NCBI GenBank assembly: GCA_021397835.1
Contig: JAJFZO010000747.1
Span: forward strand, 2,606,501 to 2,670,500
Length of the DNA stretch: 64,000 bases
Origin: Moringa oleifera
Taxonomy: Eukaryota > Streptophyta > Magnoliopsida > Brassicales > Moringaceae
Direction of reading: 5' to 3'
The notes under the pieces are model-generated. The model ran no database searches. It was given only the letters and a program-made list of their open reading frames with translations, and was not told the DNA's origin. A program made the position numbers and the translations under genes. Below, piece by piece: positions 23,331 to 36,469 of the stretch; the stretch's first letter is position 1; each line of letters starts with the position of its first letter.

Positions 23331-26300
23331 TCATTCTTCATTACTGGTGACTGACTTGGCACGCCTGGTGCTATCACAACCCGGACAGTTGTGCAAACTC
23401 TCGTGAATATAAATGTCACAATCAAGGCAGAAATATTGCTTGCACTTTGGACAAGAAACACAAGGACTGGGCTTGTTTCCTGTGCCAGAACAAGTGAAGC
23501 ACGTGAAAAAGAAGAAAGTCCATTAGTAATTCAATGCAACAAGCAATCAGCTGAGGCAACGACTATCTACCACTATATGATAACATTAAACTAATAAAAC
23601 TGAAAGCAGCACCATGCATGATTCTCCATTCACAATGGATGTCTTGCAAAGCCCTCATCCTCAAGGTCTACATTGAAGCATCTCCATCTCAGACTCACAA
23701 GGAAGTCCCATTGAGAGCTATTTCCTTCCACCACAGTACTCATGATCCAGAACAACTATAAAAGTGTCTTGGCGTGTTTGACATATATGTTTAGGAGGCA
23801 TATGTTCTTCCTTCACTTGTTCTTCTCCTTTATTTTTTCTATTTACTCTTTTTTTTCCCCCCTTTCAGGGATGGGCAAGAGGTTTAGAAAGTATAATATC
23901 ACTCCTAAACATGGTTGATACTGGCTCATAGCAAACCCAAATTTACCAAAAGTAATGCTCTACTTTATTGAAAAAGGTAAACAATATGATAGGTGAAACA
24001 GGAATTGCAACATATTCATATGGTGGTTCAATAAACTTACCTGCAGTAAAAAGGCTTTGCTGGCAACCAAAACAACTTCTTTGCAAATTCTGACGTGGGT
24101 CATAAAAATGGTGCAGTGAGACCTCGTCAAATGGAGCTATAGGAAAGAGATGATGGTATGATCTTGCCAAATGGGGAGAAGAAACAAGTGTTAACCCACA
24201 AATACAACATTCAGTAGGTAGCTCACAGACACGAGCTTTACATCTTGGACAGGTGTACCCTGCACCAACCTTAGCTTCTTTATGACATGAACAGATTGAA
24301 ATAGATCCCTCTGCAGCTCTTTGAGGGAAACCCATTTTGATCAAATTTGCAATTGCATATTCTGCTATTGCAGGAGGTGGGGGTGCATGCTCCAATATTA
24401 GCTCTTTGAAGTGGGACTGCAATAAGAAAATCAAACACATTTATTATCTTTTCTCAGGTGCTAGGGTGTAAGACCTGATACATTGAAATTCTACCAACCC
24501 TCTTCTCACCCTGCCCACCTCCACACACACATGCACACACACAAAAATAGATAAAATTAATAAATAAAAGAGGAAAAAGGGGCCCTAAAGAAGAAAAGGT
24601 AGAATAGAACTTGTTGGACAAACTCTCAAGCGTGGCAAGAGATATTTATCAACAAGCAGACTCCATGGCTTGTTCACACCAAGTACCAACAACTGCAGAG
24701 TCTTTCTCAAACAACCAAATGCCAATCTTTAGTTCATATTTACACGATTCTGGTGATGCTAACTCCACATAGATGACACAACTTGAACACAAAGTCACAA
24801 TAATCAAGAACTAAAATTCAATCGTGTTAGATCTGTTTGGCTACCAATTGGTTGCCAGATAGTTGAACTCACCTCATCCATTGCAACAGAGTACAAACCA
24901 CCAGTTTCTTGACAGAGATGTTTGCATATGAACATTTCTGCAGAAAGGCCAATAACAGAGCACCTAATTTTTGATTTCTTGCAGTTCTGAATAGTCTCCA
25001 TTATATCTCCAGGATCACAAGTACTGAGAGCCGAATATAAGATCAGAACTTCACGATGACCATATGATGGAATCTGATTCAAATAGCCATGTACGAGTTC
25101 CAATGCATTCTGTAAAGAGGAGTCACCTGAGCATTCCAGCTTACCCATCAAAGCTTTAATATGGGACTCAGGACTACCACCAAGATCTGTTAAGCAAAGA
25201 GCAACACCATCTTTTACAGTCACCAGACCAATCTGACTTAGAGGATTTTGGTCAAAAAACTCTCTAATAAAAGCCTCAACATGTTTTGCTACCACCACCA
25301 TCCTGCTAGGTCGAAAATCCATCTCAGCAGCCGCCTAGAAATATCAACATAAAAAGAAAATGAAAAAATGAATTTGTATTAAAGATAAAGAATCAAAGAA
25401 ATTTTGAATCTCCATCACCAAGGCAATATAACATTTTACTTATTAGAGGGATTAAAGAATGATAACTTGTTTTTCTGGTAGTCAGACCATTTCCTAGGTA
25501 AATATTGGCTCAGCATTTTCCATATCAGAAAGTTCAATGTAAGTAATGTGATGATTAGGTGCTGAATTATCTGGGTCACCAAATCTTAACTTGAGTTGTT
25601 TTTCTTTTCTGCTTGCAGCTTTAAAGAAGAATAAAATAGTTTTAAGCTGACTATACAATATTATCAATTTACATTCTGTCAGTGGCCGCAGTGGAAGGAA
25701 GTTCAAATCAAAGTATTGAATGAAACTACATCTTACTAAAGATAAGAGAGATTAATACCTGATCATTACAGAGTTCTGGAAGTGCAAATCATTTTCTCAT
25801 GTCAAATATATCCATAAGCATGTCTATAGATGCATAAAAGCACTCTCACAATATGTGATGATCATATTTCAGTTCGTTGACGATCTCAACATAACTCCAT
25901 AACCTATCAGGCCATCACACTAGCTCTAAATGTCAATCTGTAAACAAGTGAGCAATCTACGAATTCAAGCTTAAAGAAAAACATAATACTGGGAATTTAA
26001 AGCTTCCACAACACATAATACCCATGATATAAGCCTCTAACACAATGCTTTGGCTACATGCTGACTTTCACCATACTAAAGCTACAACAGCTTACATGTT
26101 CAAATACAGATCACTAATATTGTTTACGGTGACATAGTTTCATCTCAAACTCATACTGTCTTTTATTCACCTAATACCAACTGGGAAACGCGAAGTTCAG
26201 TTCTCTTTACCACCAAGCCGTCCATTCAAAAGCACATCAAGGCAAATCAGAATCAAATTCAATAATGAAAATTTTCTCAAGTAGTAAAGAGATACCCGAG

Positions 26301-26580
26301 AGAGATCGATAACAATGTAAAGATAGCGAATTAGACCCTTTTGGATCCTAGCGGTGACAGCAGTGGAGGAAAGGGCACGGAGTCGCCTCCGGTACTGAGC
26401 ATGGTAGATGGCCTTGTTGTCAATAGGGCGTAGAAGCCCGGACTCATCCTCTTGCAAGGACTCCCATGACCTCTCATCCGCGTAAGTTCTCTCCCACGCA
26501 TCAAAGCCTTCGCCATTCACATCATCATCCTCATCTTCTTCTGCTTCTCCATTCAACCGTTTTCTCTCCCCATTGTTCAT
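23331..26580 (-). CDS. GTF2H2: TFIIH core subunit p44 (GTF2H2/Ssl1), 4 coding exons, 423 aa
   Basis: p44 is part of the TFIIH core; it binds and stimulates the XPD helicase in nucleotide excision repair and transcription initiation. Exons in reading order: 26580-26296, 25334-24873, 24416-24041, 23479-23331; all junctions keep frame with GT-AG borders. The start ATG at 26580 gives MNNGERKRLNGEAEEDEDDD, matching the plant form; the frame is open above it without another ATG. Domains: acidic N terminus; Ssl1 von Willebrand A-like domain about 86-275, with RYLYIVIDLSR and AAAEMDFRPSR across exons 1 and 2; zinc-binding pairs C291/C293, C305/C308, C313, C319/C320/C322; a C-terminal C4C4 RING-like unit with C364, C367, C381, C384, C387, C392, C395, C406, C409. 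The length is close to plant homologues (about 420). The gene converges with SIZ1. Confidence 0.96.
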
Positions 26581-29500
26581 TTTTCCATACACCAACAATC
26601 TGAGAACTACTAAATTGATAACCTGCAATGAGATGAATTATCTATCTTCCTGAAAAAATTTCTCGCAGCAAAAGGTAAGCAATTTTATGGAATCTGTTGA
26701 TTAAATTAAGAAGTAGCAGTAAGGATTAGTTGCCCCTGAAGAGAATATCTAAACAAAACATTTCCCCCAATAATTACATGGGAAATTAATTAATGATGTA
26801 ACTACAGGATATTTATTCACGCCACTACAAGAATTCTGAACAAATAGTTTCCTAGTAAAGATTACTCTTCCTATCATTATATAGTTTTTCTGGAGCAAAA
26901 ACAAAAGTATATTATTATGTACTGGAACCAAAGGGGTGAAACCCTTCACATATGCACTAAATCCAGGTTGTTAGTACCTCTATAAAATTAGTTACATCCT
27001 CATCATTTACAAAATGAGTACCCGATGCCCATAATTTTAGAACTTTGATCCAGTTCTCTCTAAGCACAGATATTGCTGTTTCTACATTGTCAAAAGCCCT
27101 TCTATTTCTTTCACGCCACACATTCCAAAACATCAGTTGAGGTAACATCTTCACCAATCTATTCTCTCCTTCCCTAGCCCAATATCAGACCATGCCACTA
27201 ACTCCCCTCCAATAGAGCCTGCAGCTGCCCAAGACAACCCCAATAATCCCAGTACTGATTCCCTTAACTGAGCAAACCACTTACAACCAATTAGCAAATG
27301 ATACACAGATTCTTCCTACCTCTTGCACAAGTAGCAATAGTTAATTAATATCTTTTCCCTTTTTTAAAAATTATCTAAGGTCAGAATTTTTCCCTGCACT
27401 GCCTCCCAAGTGAAAAAAGCAACCTTGGGAGGGACTTTAACTCACCATATCTGTTTCCAAGGAAAACGCAGGCCGTCATTACCTTCGTCACCCTTTCCGA
27501 GCACCCAAAAATAAGATTTCACTAAGAAGTTACTACAGCCATCTCTGTCACCCATGCCATTGTATCCTCCCTGTCCCTCTCTGTTCTTATGCTCTGAATA
27601 TTGTTGTACATTCCTTCAATCTCATTGATCTCCCAATCATTAATATTCTTCCTCAACCGTACAAACTCCCCCACTGCATTCACCAAGCCTCTTTATTACA
27701 AGCCAAGGAAAATACAACAGGAAACATATCTTTTAACAATCTGTCCCCACACCACCTACCATGCCAAAATAAAGTTTTTTCACCCTTACCCACCTTGCAT
27801 TCAACCCTCTCCTTGAACTCCTTCCATCCTTTCCTAACAGCTTTCCATACCCCTACCCCATATGTCCCTCCACCATCAAGAGTCATCCACCCTCCATTCG
27901 TGTCGCCATACTCAGCTTTCACTATTTTCCTCCAAAGACTCTCTTTCTCCATCATGAATATTCACAACCATTTTCCTAGTAAAGCCTTGTTGAATGAGAC
28001 TAAATCTTTTATCCCTAAGCCCTCCCTTAGCCATAGGTTGTGTAAGCACATACCACCACATGAGATGATATTTATAGTTGTCTCCCATATTACCCCACAA
28101 GAACCTTCTTTGAAGAGTCTCCAACCTTCTAGCTCTAGGCACTAGAAAATTTGACATAAAATACAATGACAGGTTGGCCAGTGTAGACTCAATAGAAGTA
28201 AGTCTCCCTGCCTTCAATAAGTAGTTCTTCTTCCACCCCGCTAACTTCCTCTCAAACCTTTCCACCACTTTATTCCAAATCGTTATGTCCTTATGCCTAG
28301 CTCCCAAAGGCAGCCCTAAATATTTCCTCGGAAGCTTAGACAACTTCCCTCCCCTAATTGCCACCATATTACTCTCATTTTTCACATCCTCCACTATTGC
28401 AATTTTCATTTTATTCAGATTAATTTTCAGTCCCGAAACAGCTTTAAAGATCAAAAGAATACCTCTGAAATTAATTATTTGTTCCTCCTCAGTACCACAG
28501 AATATTATGGTATCATCAGCAAATAAAATGTGTGACACCATCATCTCACTTCTTGTTCTGCCTGCCCAAAAGCCCTCCAACAACCCCCAAGACAATAGCC
28601 TGTCTAGTGCCTCCATTACAAGAATAAATAGCAAGGCTGATAATGGATCCCTTGTCTTAGGCCCTTGGATGACTTGAAAGAGCTGGTTGGACATCCATTC
28701 ACCAATACTGCAAACGAAGCAGTAGAAACACACCAATATACCCAGCTGCATCACTTGCTACTGCATCCCATTCTTTTAAGCACATACGTTAACAACTCGC
28801 ATGATACATGATTACATGCTTTCTCCATATCTAACTTAACGATGATTCCTTTCCTCCCAACTCTCATTTGGCTATCCACCACTTCATTCACAATGAATAC
28901 AGCATTAAGGATTTGCCTCCCTTTAACAAATGCATTTTGATTTTCACTTATCACCTCCTCCACCACCATTATTAATCTCTTCGCTAAAACTTTGGAGATT
29001 AATTTATATACACACCCTACTAGACTTATGGGCCCATAATCCTTGATAGATTCAGCCCTTATTTTCTTGGGGATTAAAACAACGAAAGTATAATTAATGG
29101 ACCTTACAAATATCCCATTTCTATGAAATTCCTCAAACACCTTTACTGTATCCCCTTTCATGATCTCTCAATTCGCCTTCAAAAATGCCATAGAAAACCC
29201 ATCCAGGCTAGGGGCCTTATCCTCGTCACAATCCTATAAAGCTCTCCATATCTCCTCCTCCTTGAACTCCATCTCAATGTGCTCTTTCAATTCTGCACTA
29301 GTCTGCCTGAATTCTAGCCCATGTAGTAATTACATATCCCCTCCTTCAATTCCTCCTCCTCTGTTAACTACATCTCATCAACTATCAACCTGCTTATTAA
29401 GTTACATCTCCTATGCACATTTGCCTTCTTATGAAAAAATCTTGTATTCCTATCCCCCCTCCCTTAACCAGAGGACCCTTGATTTCTGCCTCCAAGAGAT

Positions 29501-30230
29501 CTCTTCCAATTTCATAACTTCAACTTGAACTAACTCACAGTTCACTGCCGCTCTCTTTTGCTAGATCTCCACTGTACTCCCACCCACCATGATGATACTA
29601 TCAAGCTCTTGCAACTCACCCCACAACTTATCATTATACTTACATTCTGAGAATAATAAAATAGTAAGAAGTACAGGCCACACAATTGGCATTTAAAGGT
29701 TTTATAGAAATTTTGTAGTTTTAATATGATGCTCAAAAACTTGCCATCTAGACTGCCGGTAGCTACAAAAGAAACAAAAGCGATCAAAAATAAATAAACG
29801 AAACAAATTCTATATGGCTGCCAAGAAAGTATGAGAGAAAAAATCAAAAGAACAAGAACAGAAACAGGAAGTTCCTGATATTCACAGTTCTCAGATGTTA
29901 CAATTTACTAAACCGATAGAGCTAAAGTCGACTTAATTAAGTCTGATACAACTTCTATCTTTTCCAAACAAATAACAACGAAATTCGTAGATTTAGTTTC
30001 TCATTTTCCCTTCTTTTTACCTCTATTCTCTCAGTTTCTCATCAACCAAACAGAAGAGAAAGCACGCTACCAGTTGCCCGGGAACTAAAGAGAAAGCCCT
30101 GAGAGAGCGAGAGAGAGAGAGTTTCGCGTGGAGAAGAGTGGAGCTTTCTGATTTCAGCAGGGAGGGAAAAGTGGAAAGCGGCTGCCCGACGATTCACTGC
30201 GGAATGGTTTTCACCTGCTCGAGACATCAA
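26581..30230 (-). promoter_or_regulatory. GTF2H2: Inferred 5' UTR of p44, split by an intron of about 3.4 kb
   Basis: On the minus strand a strong 3' splice site (CTCATTGCAG, exon from 26622) lies 42 bases before the p44 start codon. A CT-rich block at about 30,020-30,230, with a (CT)n tract at 30,102-30,121, looks like the first, non-coding exon. The best donor is AGAG|GTAAAA, placing the exon end at 30021; another is at 30071. The intron would then cover 26623-30020 and contain the LINE at 26,880-29,650. This is inferred from splice signals and composition, not from transcripts. Confidence 0.5.
26880..29650 (-). mobile_element. Decayed LINE (L1-type) retrotransposon, 5'-truncated
   Basis: Read on the minus strand, the region encodes in order: the linker before reverse transcriptase (LEEISWRQKSRVLWLREG near 29,450-29,500); the reverse transcriptase start (SINYTFVVLIPKK, about 29,050-29,100); the FADD active-site motif in HILFADDTIIF (about 28,500-28,530); the thumb region with YLGLPLGARHKD (about 28,280-28,320); and a zf-RVT part with WRERNRRAFDNVE near 27,080-27,120. 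It is broken by in-frame stops (two near 29,170-29,250) and by frameshifts (near 28,750, 27,900 and 27,150), so it cannot move by itself. No endonuclease domain is seen, so the 5' end is missing. A typical 3' tail ending near a GTTTTTGCTCC motif lies at about 26,890-26,950. No clear target duplication was found. The orientation is the same as p44. Confidence 0.88.
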
Positions 30231-30388
30231 CCGTTGGATGCATAAAAATACCCTCCTACTGACTTGATCGATGGTTGATGTGAAAATTGGGCGTGATCAA
30301 ATTGATTCGATTTATTTACAGCTTTGCCATAAAAAAAATTTCTTAAAAGAAACAAAAGAAAATCAGAAACCATTAATTGTCACAAAAA

Positions 30389-30454
30389 CGCCCACCGTGG
30401 GGCTCGAACCACAAGGTTAAGAGCCTTGCGCTCTACCGACTGAGCTAGACGGGC
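30389..30454 (-). tRNA. tRNA-Lys (anticodon CTT), 66-nt copy with deleted T-stem strand; likely pseudogene
   Basis: On the minus strand the acceptor stem (GCCCGTC with GGTGGGC), D arm and anticodon arm (CAAGG, loop CTCTTAA, CCTTG) are complete, and the anticodon CTT reads AAG lysine codons. The usual plant tRNA-Lys(CTT) is 73 nt. This copy lacks 7 nt covering part of the variable loop and the 5' strand of the T stem, so CCTTG is followed by TGG and then TTCGAGC CCCAC. The internal promoter boxes remain (A box TAGCTCAGTCGG, B box GGTTCGAGCCC), a CAA motif lies just upstream, and five T bases follow at once as a Pol III terminator. It could still be transcribed, but the product would lack a normal T arm. 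Confidence 0.85.
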
Positions 30455-33075
30455 AAGTTGTGGTTCGGATCATTTCTTTTCTAAGTAGTATTACTAAGCC
30501 TTTTGAAAATTTAAATTTATGCTGTCAATAAGTAGGCATTGAAATTATAATTTAAAAAATGCATCTTCCTTTGTGCCATAGTGATTTTTTAATTAATAAT
30601 ATACAATATTATCATACATTATGAAACTACATTTTCTTTAATTTAGTGAAGAAAACAAAAATGAATTCAGATTTTTTATTTATAAAATAATTTTTTTTAG
30701 TTATAGCGAGCAAAAAATTTTCATACAACTAATAAATTCTTTCATTTGTTAAGCTAATCCTTTGGATTTGATACTATGACATGATGATTAAATCTGACAC
30801 GTTAATGTTCGTTCATTTTACAATAAAAAATACGATTAATTTAAGTAAAAGATATTATAAATAATTTCAAATAAAAATTATATAAATTTATATATTAAAA
30901 AACAAATTTTTGGAAAATGTCATTTAAAAAAAAATAAATGGTCTCTACCAAAGTAACCTTTAATAAACTACATAGGGATGGGGCTTCAATGCATTAAATT
31001 TGGGTCATTTGTCTAATGGGCCATTATGAGAATCTTGTTTATACACATATAGGGTTTTGGCAATCAGGCCTAGCCATTCAAAAAGCCAGATGATATGTCC
31101 AAATTTTTAACTAATTATTAGAGGCCCATTTCTATTATGTATTAAAGTTTTTGTACTGATTATCAAAATAATTTTATTTAAAAAATTATATAAAATTTTT
31201 AAATTATACTCACAATTTTTTAATTCTAAATATTAATTTGATTAATTATATATTTAATATTTATTATTTATTATTATTTTAAAAAATTTCTTAAATTAGA
31301 GGTTTTGTTCAACAGAGTTTGACTTAAGTTATCGCCAAATATGCTAGTTAGCATTTTAAAAATTTTATGCTATCAAAAATTTAAAAATCAGTAACAATTA
31401 ATTTTTGAATTCAAAGTTATTAAAATTTTAAAAATATATTCAAAATAAAATGTATAGTTTACTTTAATTACTTTTTAAATATTTTGATCATGAAAATACT
31501 TTTAATTTATCATAATCATTGAAATAAAGATCTAATTTAGATCAAATGAAATTTATGATTTATCTAATAAATAAATTGAGATTAAATTAAAAATTAATTT
31601 AAATTATTTTTTAAAATAAAAATTATCTTGAATATTATTTATTAAAATCATAATATAAATTTTATTAAATATTATCTTTGACCCAATAAAAAATATTTGA
31701 GTAATATTTTTTTTTATTTTTTACAAATCAGACAATCGGTAGTCAAATTAAAAAACTAAAATTAGAAAATTTGTAATGTTAAATGAAACTTTAATTGAAA
31801 AATAATTAGAACCCATTATTCGGATCACAATATTTATGTCGACTATAAAAAATAAAAATAAAAACAAACAAACAAACAAACAACGGGCCAACCTGTCTTG
31901 CAAAACAAGCACAAATGCTCCCTACCCCCCGAACCATAATAGACAAATAAAATCAACGATTAAATCTTAATGGCATGTTAATTTGACCACTAATTTGCAA
32001 TTAACGATAAAATTATAAGAGATTAACCAACTTTCATATGACAAGACCGGAATGGCCATTGGAAGTTGAAAAAAGGAAAAAAAAAGGGTGCTAGAGACAG
32101 AAGAGGCCGACAAGAGACAAAAGACAAAATCTCTGGGCCAAAGGAAGAGGTGAGGCCCATCAAAAGGAGACACCGCCAAGTAGCTTGGTCCTAAACGAAG
32201 GCGTGTGAGACAAAACAGATTTGAAAATTCGGAGACCCACCGAGAGGATATTACTGCCAACATGTCGGCCCATTAAGGCGTGCAGTGGTTACGAGAGGCA
32301 ACCACTCCGTCTCGATCCTTAAAAAAGGTTTTTCACGATTGAAATAGCCGTGGGTAAATTAGTAATTTCACATTAGAGTTGGCATGCAAATATTGAAATC
32401 CCAAAATCGTGAGTCAATTACTATTTTAAGAAACCGTTAATTTTTGGATAAGTATGTCTAATTTTATTTTGTTAATTTAAATTATAATAATTTTTAACAT
32501 AAATATAAAAAATGTGTTTATAATTTATTATGTTAATATGAAATATATATATATAAATATTTGAATTCATTTAATTAACTTACCATTTATCATAATTTCT
32601 TGAAAAATTCAAGGCAAATGGTGTATATATAATCCGGTTTTGGGTCTTAATTTTACATATTTCTATTTTAATTAATATTATTATTTCAAAACATATTTAT
32701 AAAGTATAAATATACATATAACATGTAATTTTTAAATCATATAATTTTTTTAAAATAAATTACTTATATATCATAAAAATAAATATTAATACCCATAATC
32801 ATTTTTCAACATAATTTTACAAATTACCAAAATAAAAGTGAAAAAAATTATCCATTACGTTAAAATCATCAAAAAAAGAGAAATTATTTTAAAAAAATAT
32901 TCCAGATAAAATGAATAATTCAGATTATTTATAGTTCATCTCCATTTTTATTTTTTAAAAGATTTTTTCAGAATCCTACCAGGACCTAAAGGAAAAAATG
33001 AATACATTGGGTTTTTTTTATTTTTTTCATCCATCCCAAAATCCAAAAACTTTTTTAGGTCGTCAAATGGAAAGA

Positions 33076-33098
33076 GGGGGGAGGGGGGGGGGGGGGGG
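33076..33098 (+). repeat. G-rich tract (6 G, A, 16 G)
   Basis: Two G runs separated by a single A (33076-33081 and 33083-33098). It lies in spacer DNA and is of uncertain exact length. Confidence 0.85.
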
Positions 33099-33963
33099 TT
33101 ATGATGAATCATGACCAAAAACTGAAAATCATGAAAACTTGGTACCAAAGACAGATGAGGTGGGGCCACAATATAAAAGCTGAGGGTGATGTTATAACTA
33201 CTACCCTGTTTTTAGCATTTGAATAATATTACTTTATATTAAAATTTAAAAATCATAAAATTAAAAAGGAACCAAACCTTATATAATAATAGTAATAGTA
33301 CAGTCTTGCCCACAATAAGGGAATCAGAGGTTATAGCATGTTTGGAAATGAGGACAAGAAAGGGGCAGTTGCCAAACAGGGTGTTATTTTGGTGCCATGC
33401 GAAGGGAGCAAAACAATAAACAAGTTGGGTGGTATATGGAATTGGGTTTGAAAGAAAGGCTATTCAAATCCCAACATCATCACAAACAAGCTTCATTTGC
33501 CAGTCACCTAAGTGTCTCCTTTGATTCAATCATAAAATTGACACTCCACCACCGCAGCTCAATAAAATTAAATATTTTCAAAACCCATTATTTTTTTATA
33601 TTTTTTAAAAAAATATTCAAAATTTTAAATATAAACAATATACAATTTAATTTTTAATTTTAGTGATGATTGTGATATCTCTCTTCAAAGTTCTATCACG
33701 GAAAAAATAAGAGTTAACGATTAATTCATGAAACTTTGAAATCAATCATCTAGGTTCATAATCGTTTAATCAATCAATAAATAAGCTTTTATTATAGATA
33801 TGTGAAATTACTAAAAATCTAAGTAAGTATACAAATATATATTAAATCTACTTTTTAAATTAACCCTACTATATTGATTGATTTAATTTTACATTTAATT
33901 TTTAATTTGAACCAAATTCCGTATTGTCTTTCATGAATTTGAGTTTTTTCAGAGTAATTTATG

Positions 33964-34077
33964 AATAATAATAATAATAATAATAAGTAAAAATAAAAAA
34001 TAAAATTTCATTTTATTGTCTATGTTTATATATATATATATATATTTCCCAACAAGTAATACGAAAAAAAAAAAAAA
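33964..34077 (+). repeat. Cluster of simple repeats: (AAT)n, (TA)n and poly-A
   Basis: An (AAT)n tract at 33964-33987, a (TA)n tract at 34027-34046 and a 14-base A run at 34064-34077 occur within about 110 bases of spacer DNA. Confidence 0.85.
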
Positions 34078-36305
34078 GACTATCTTCCATGTGTTTGATT
34101 CCTTGCAGGCACTAAGTGAATTTTTAGTGTGGCATATAAAATTTCTTTATGTACTTTCCTAGAAGTTTGATGATCATGCAAAGAAAGAACTCCATGGGCC
34201 TAAAAGGGGCAACATGATCTAAGAAAGATTTAATGGGCCCTTGGAAAAGGCACGTACTACAATTAATATCATTAATTCCAAGATTAATCGAATCTAGAAA
34301 GACTATAATGTTCTTCAATTTGTAACCTAATTTACGATGCCAAATCCAACCACTTGACGAAGAGAAAGAACGACCGAATTTTCAGCTAATTAACGAGTTT
34401 CGGTTGATGTCTTGTAGTCATAATTAAATGATGATGAAAGCTCGGAAAAACAAATCTTACCCTTAAACCACTAGATCTTCTTTGATAATTATGTTCTTAA
34501 ATAGGTATTATCCGAAGAAAATGATGATATGTTACCCTCTTCGCTTCAGTTTTTTGTTTGTGTATGACGGGTAAGCTTTGTTGAAAGCAATTAATTATGC
34601 CTAAGATGCCATAATCGCAAGTTTGACATTATGGGATACCGTTTGTCCCCTTAATTTTGGACCCACTATGACCAATTTTATAATGTAGCCAAGGTGCAAG
34701 CTCCTTCCTTTTTGCTAGACATCAAGGAACCGATGAGACAAAAATATAACTACACATTTTTAAAAACGATTTACAATACTAAAGGTTGTGGTTCTGTTGG
34801 CAAAGCAGTCTGAGTTCGTGGAAAGAATTTTCTTGAGTTTGAGATCTCTAGCAAATCTAATTTTGAAAAACAGTATAAAGTTTTTAATGGCCATTAAATT
34901 TAAATTTTAAATTCCTTTAAAATTATTACAATAATTAATATTTTTAAAAGTATTTTATTTTTAAATAAATATTATTATTTATAATTTTATAAAAATTATT
35001 TTTTAATCTTCTTGAATTTTAAAATATTTTCGAACGGATTTAATTGATAAAAAATAGTTTAATTGTTTTTTATTAACAATTAAAAATTAAAAGTGTTAAA
35101 GATCTTGTATTACGAATCTTGACTTAAAATTTTTTATAAATATAAAAAATATTTAAATTATCATCATAAAATTTTTAGAGTTTTTTGAATTTTAAAAATA
35201 TATTTTAAAAAAATTTATTATCAAATATTTAAAAAATTTATAATAAATAACGTATAAATCAAATTTAAATTAAATAATTGACTAAAAATAAATTATAAAT
35301 TTTTTTTTATAATCTTTTAATAATGAAAATATACTTAATTTTATTACAATATTTTTAATCAAAGTTAATTTTATTATTTTTAATTTAAAATTTATTTGGA
35401 TAAGATTTAAAATTCAAGATAAAATTTTTTAAAGTTTTAAATAATATTTATCATTTATTTTTTATAATACCATAATTTAATTTTTAAATTTTATATTATT
35501 CATAAACTAGTTTCTCAAACTAAAACATAAAAATTGAATTTTAACATAAATAATATTTATTTATCGCATAATATAAATTAAAATAATAATATTTAATAAT
35601 AATTTAAATAATGTGAATATATGGATGATTAAATAACAGAAATTGATAAGACAGAGTTGACATGGTCCAATAGTGTGATTAGTTAGGTCATTGTACAGAA
35701 GGACATTGGGCTTAGTGAGACATGAACACATGACTAAAGGTACGATGAATGCGGGCGTTAAACAACGACAGAGCCGACCCACCAGACACACTCACCTAGT
35801 TACATCAACCATAAAAAGCTGACATATAATATTTTCTTATTTTTTTTACAGCCCTTTACAATTATTTTATTAGTAAATAAATAAATATTTTGTCCAAAAT
35901 AATATTTAAAAATGATATTCTCAGTTATCTTTAACTCGTTAAATATTTTTTCTTTTACTTATTGCCACAAAATTTTTAATATTTTTAAATTAAAATATAT
36001 CTAATTTTTAGTGCATTAAATTAATTGATTCATACTCTATTTGAGAGTAAAGCTTAGGTTTTACATTTTTTAAAAAATTTAAACACATCAATTTTTATGA
36101 TTTTAAAAAATTATCAATAAAAATTATAATTCATAAAATATTATTTATTAGCAGATTAAATCTTTTCAAATTATATTATAACTTTGATTAATATTTTAAA
36201 AAAAGCTTTAAAATTTAAACACATTTATTTGCATAAATCACTAAAATTAATTATAATTTATTTTTTTATGATTGTAACTGTTTTATCTCTTTTGAAAGCT
36301 CACAA

Positions 36306-36396
36306 AATCATGGATAGGAATTCATGATTGTAATTAATGTTTTTTTAAATAAAAAAATCATGAATAAAAATTCATGATTATAATTAATATTTTTTA
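36306..36396 (+). repeat. Two imperfect 50-bp direct repeats containing a short inverted repeat
   Basis: A unit beginning AATCATGGATAGGAATTC at 36306 recurs at 36356 as AATCATGAATAAAAATTC. The second copy holds the inverted repeat ATCATGAA-TAAAAA-TTCATGAT (36357-36378), which could form a small hairpin. No coding content. Confidence 0.7.
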
Positions 36397-36469
36397 AAAG
36401 TTCTAAATAAAATATATTTAAATTTATATGATATTGAATTAACTGATTTTTACTCTGATTTTTTTTAAA

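Noticed and set aside
27795..28145. Plus-strand open frames over the LINE
   Set aside because: Antisense shadows of the reverse transcriptase frame on the minus strand.
33340..33560. Possible microRNA hairpin (GTTTGG ... CCAAAC)
   Set aside because: The complementary arms are too short and no known mature microRNA sequence is present.
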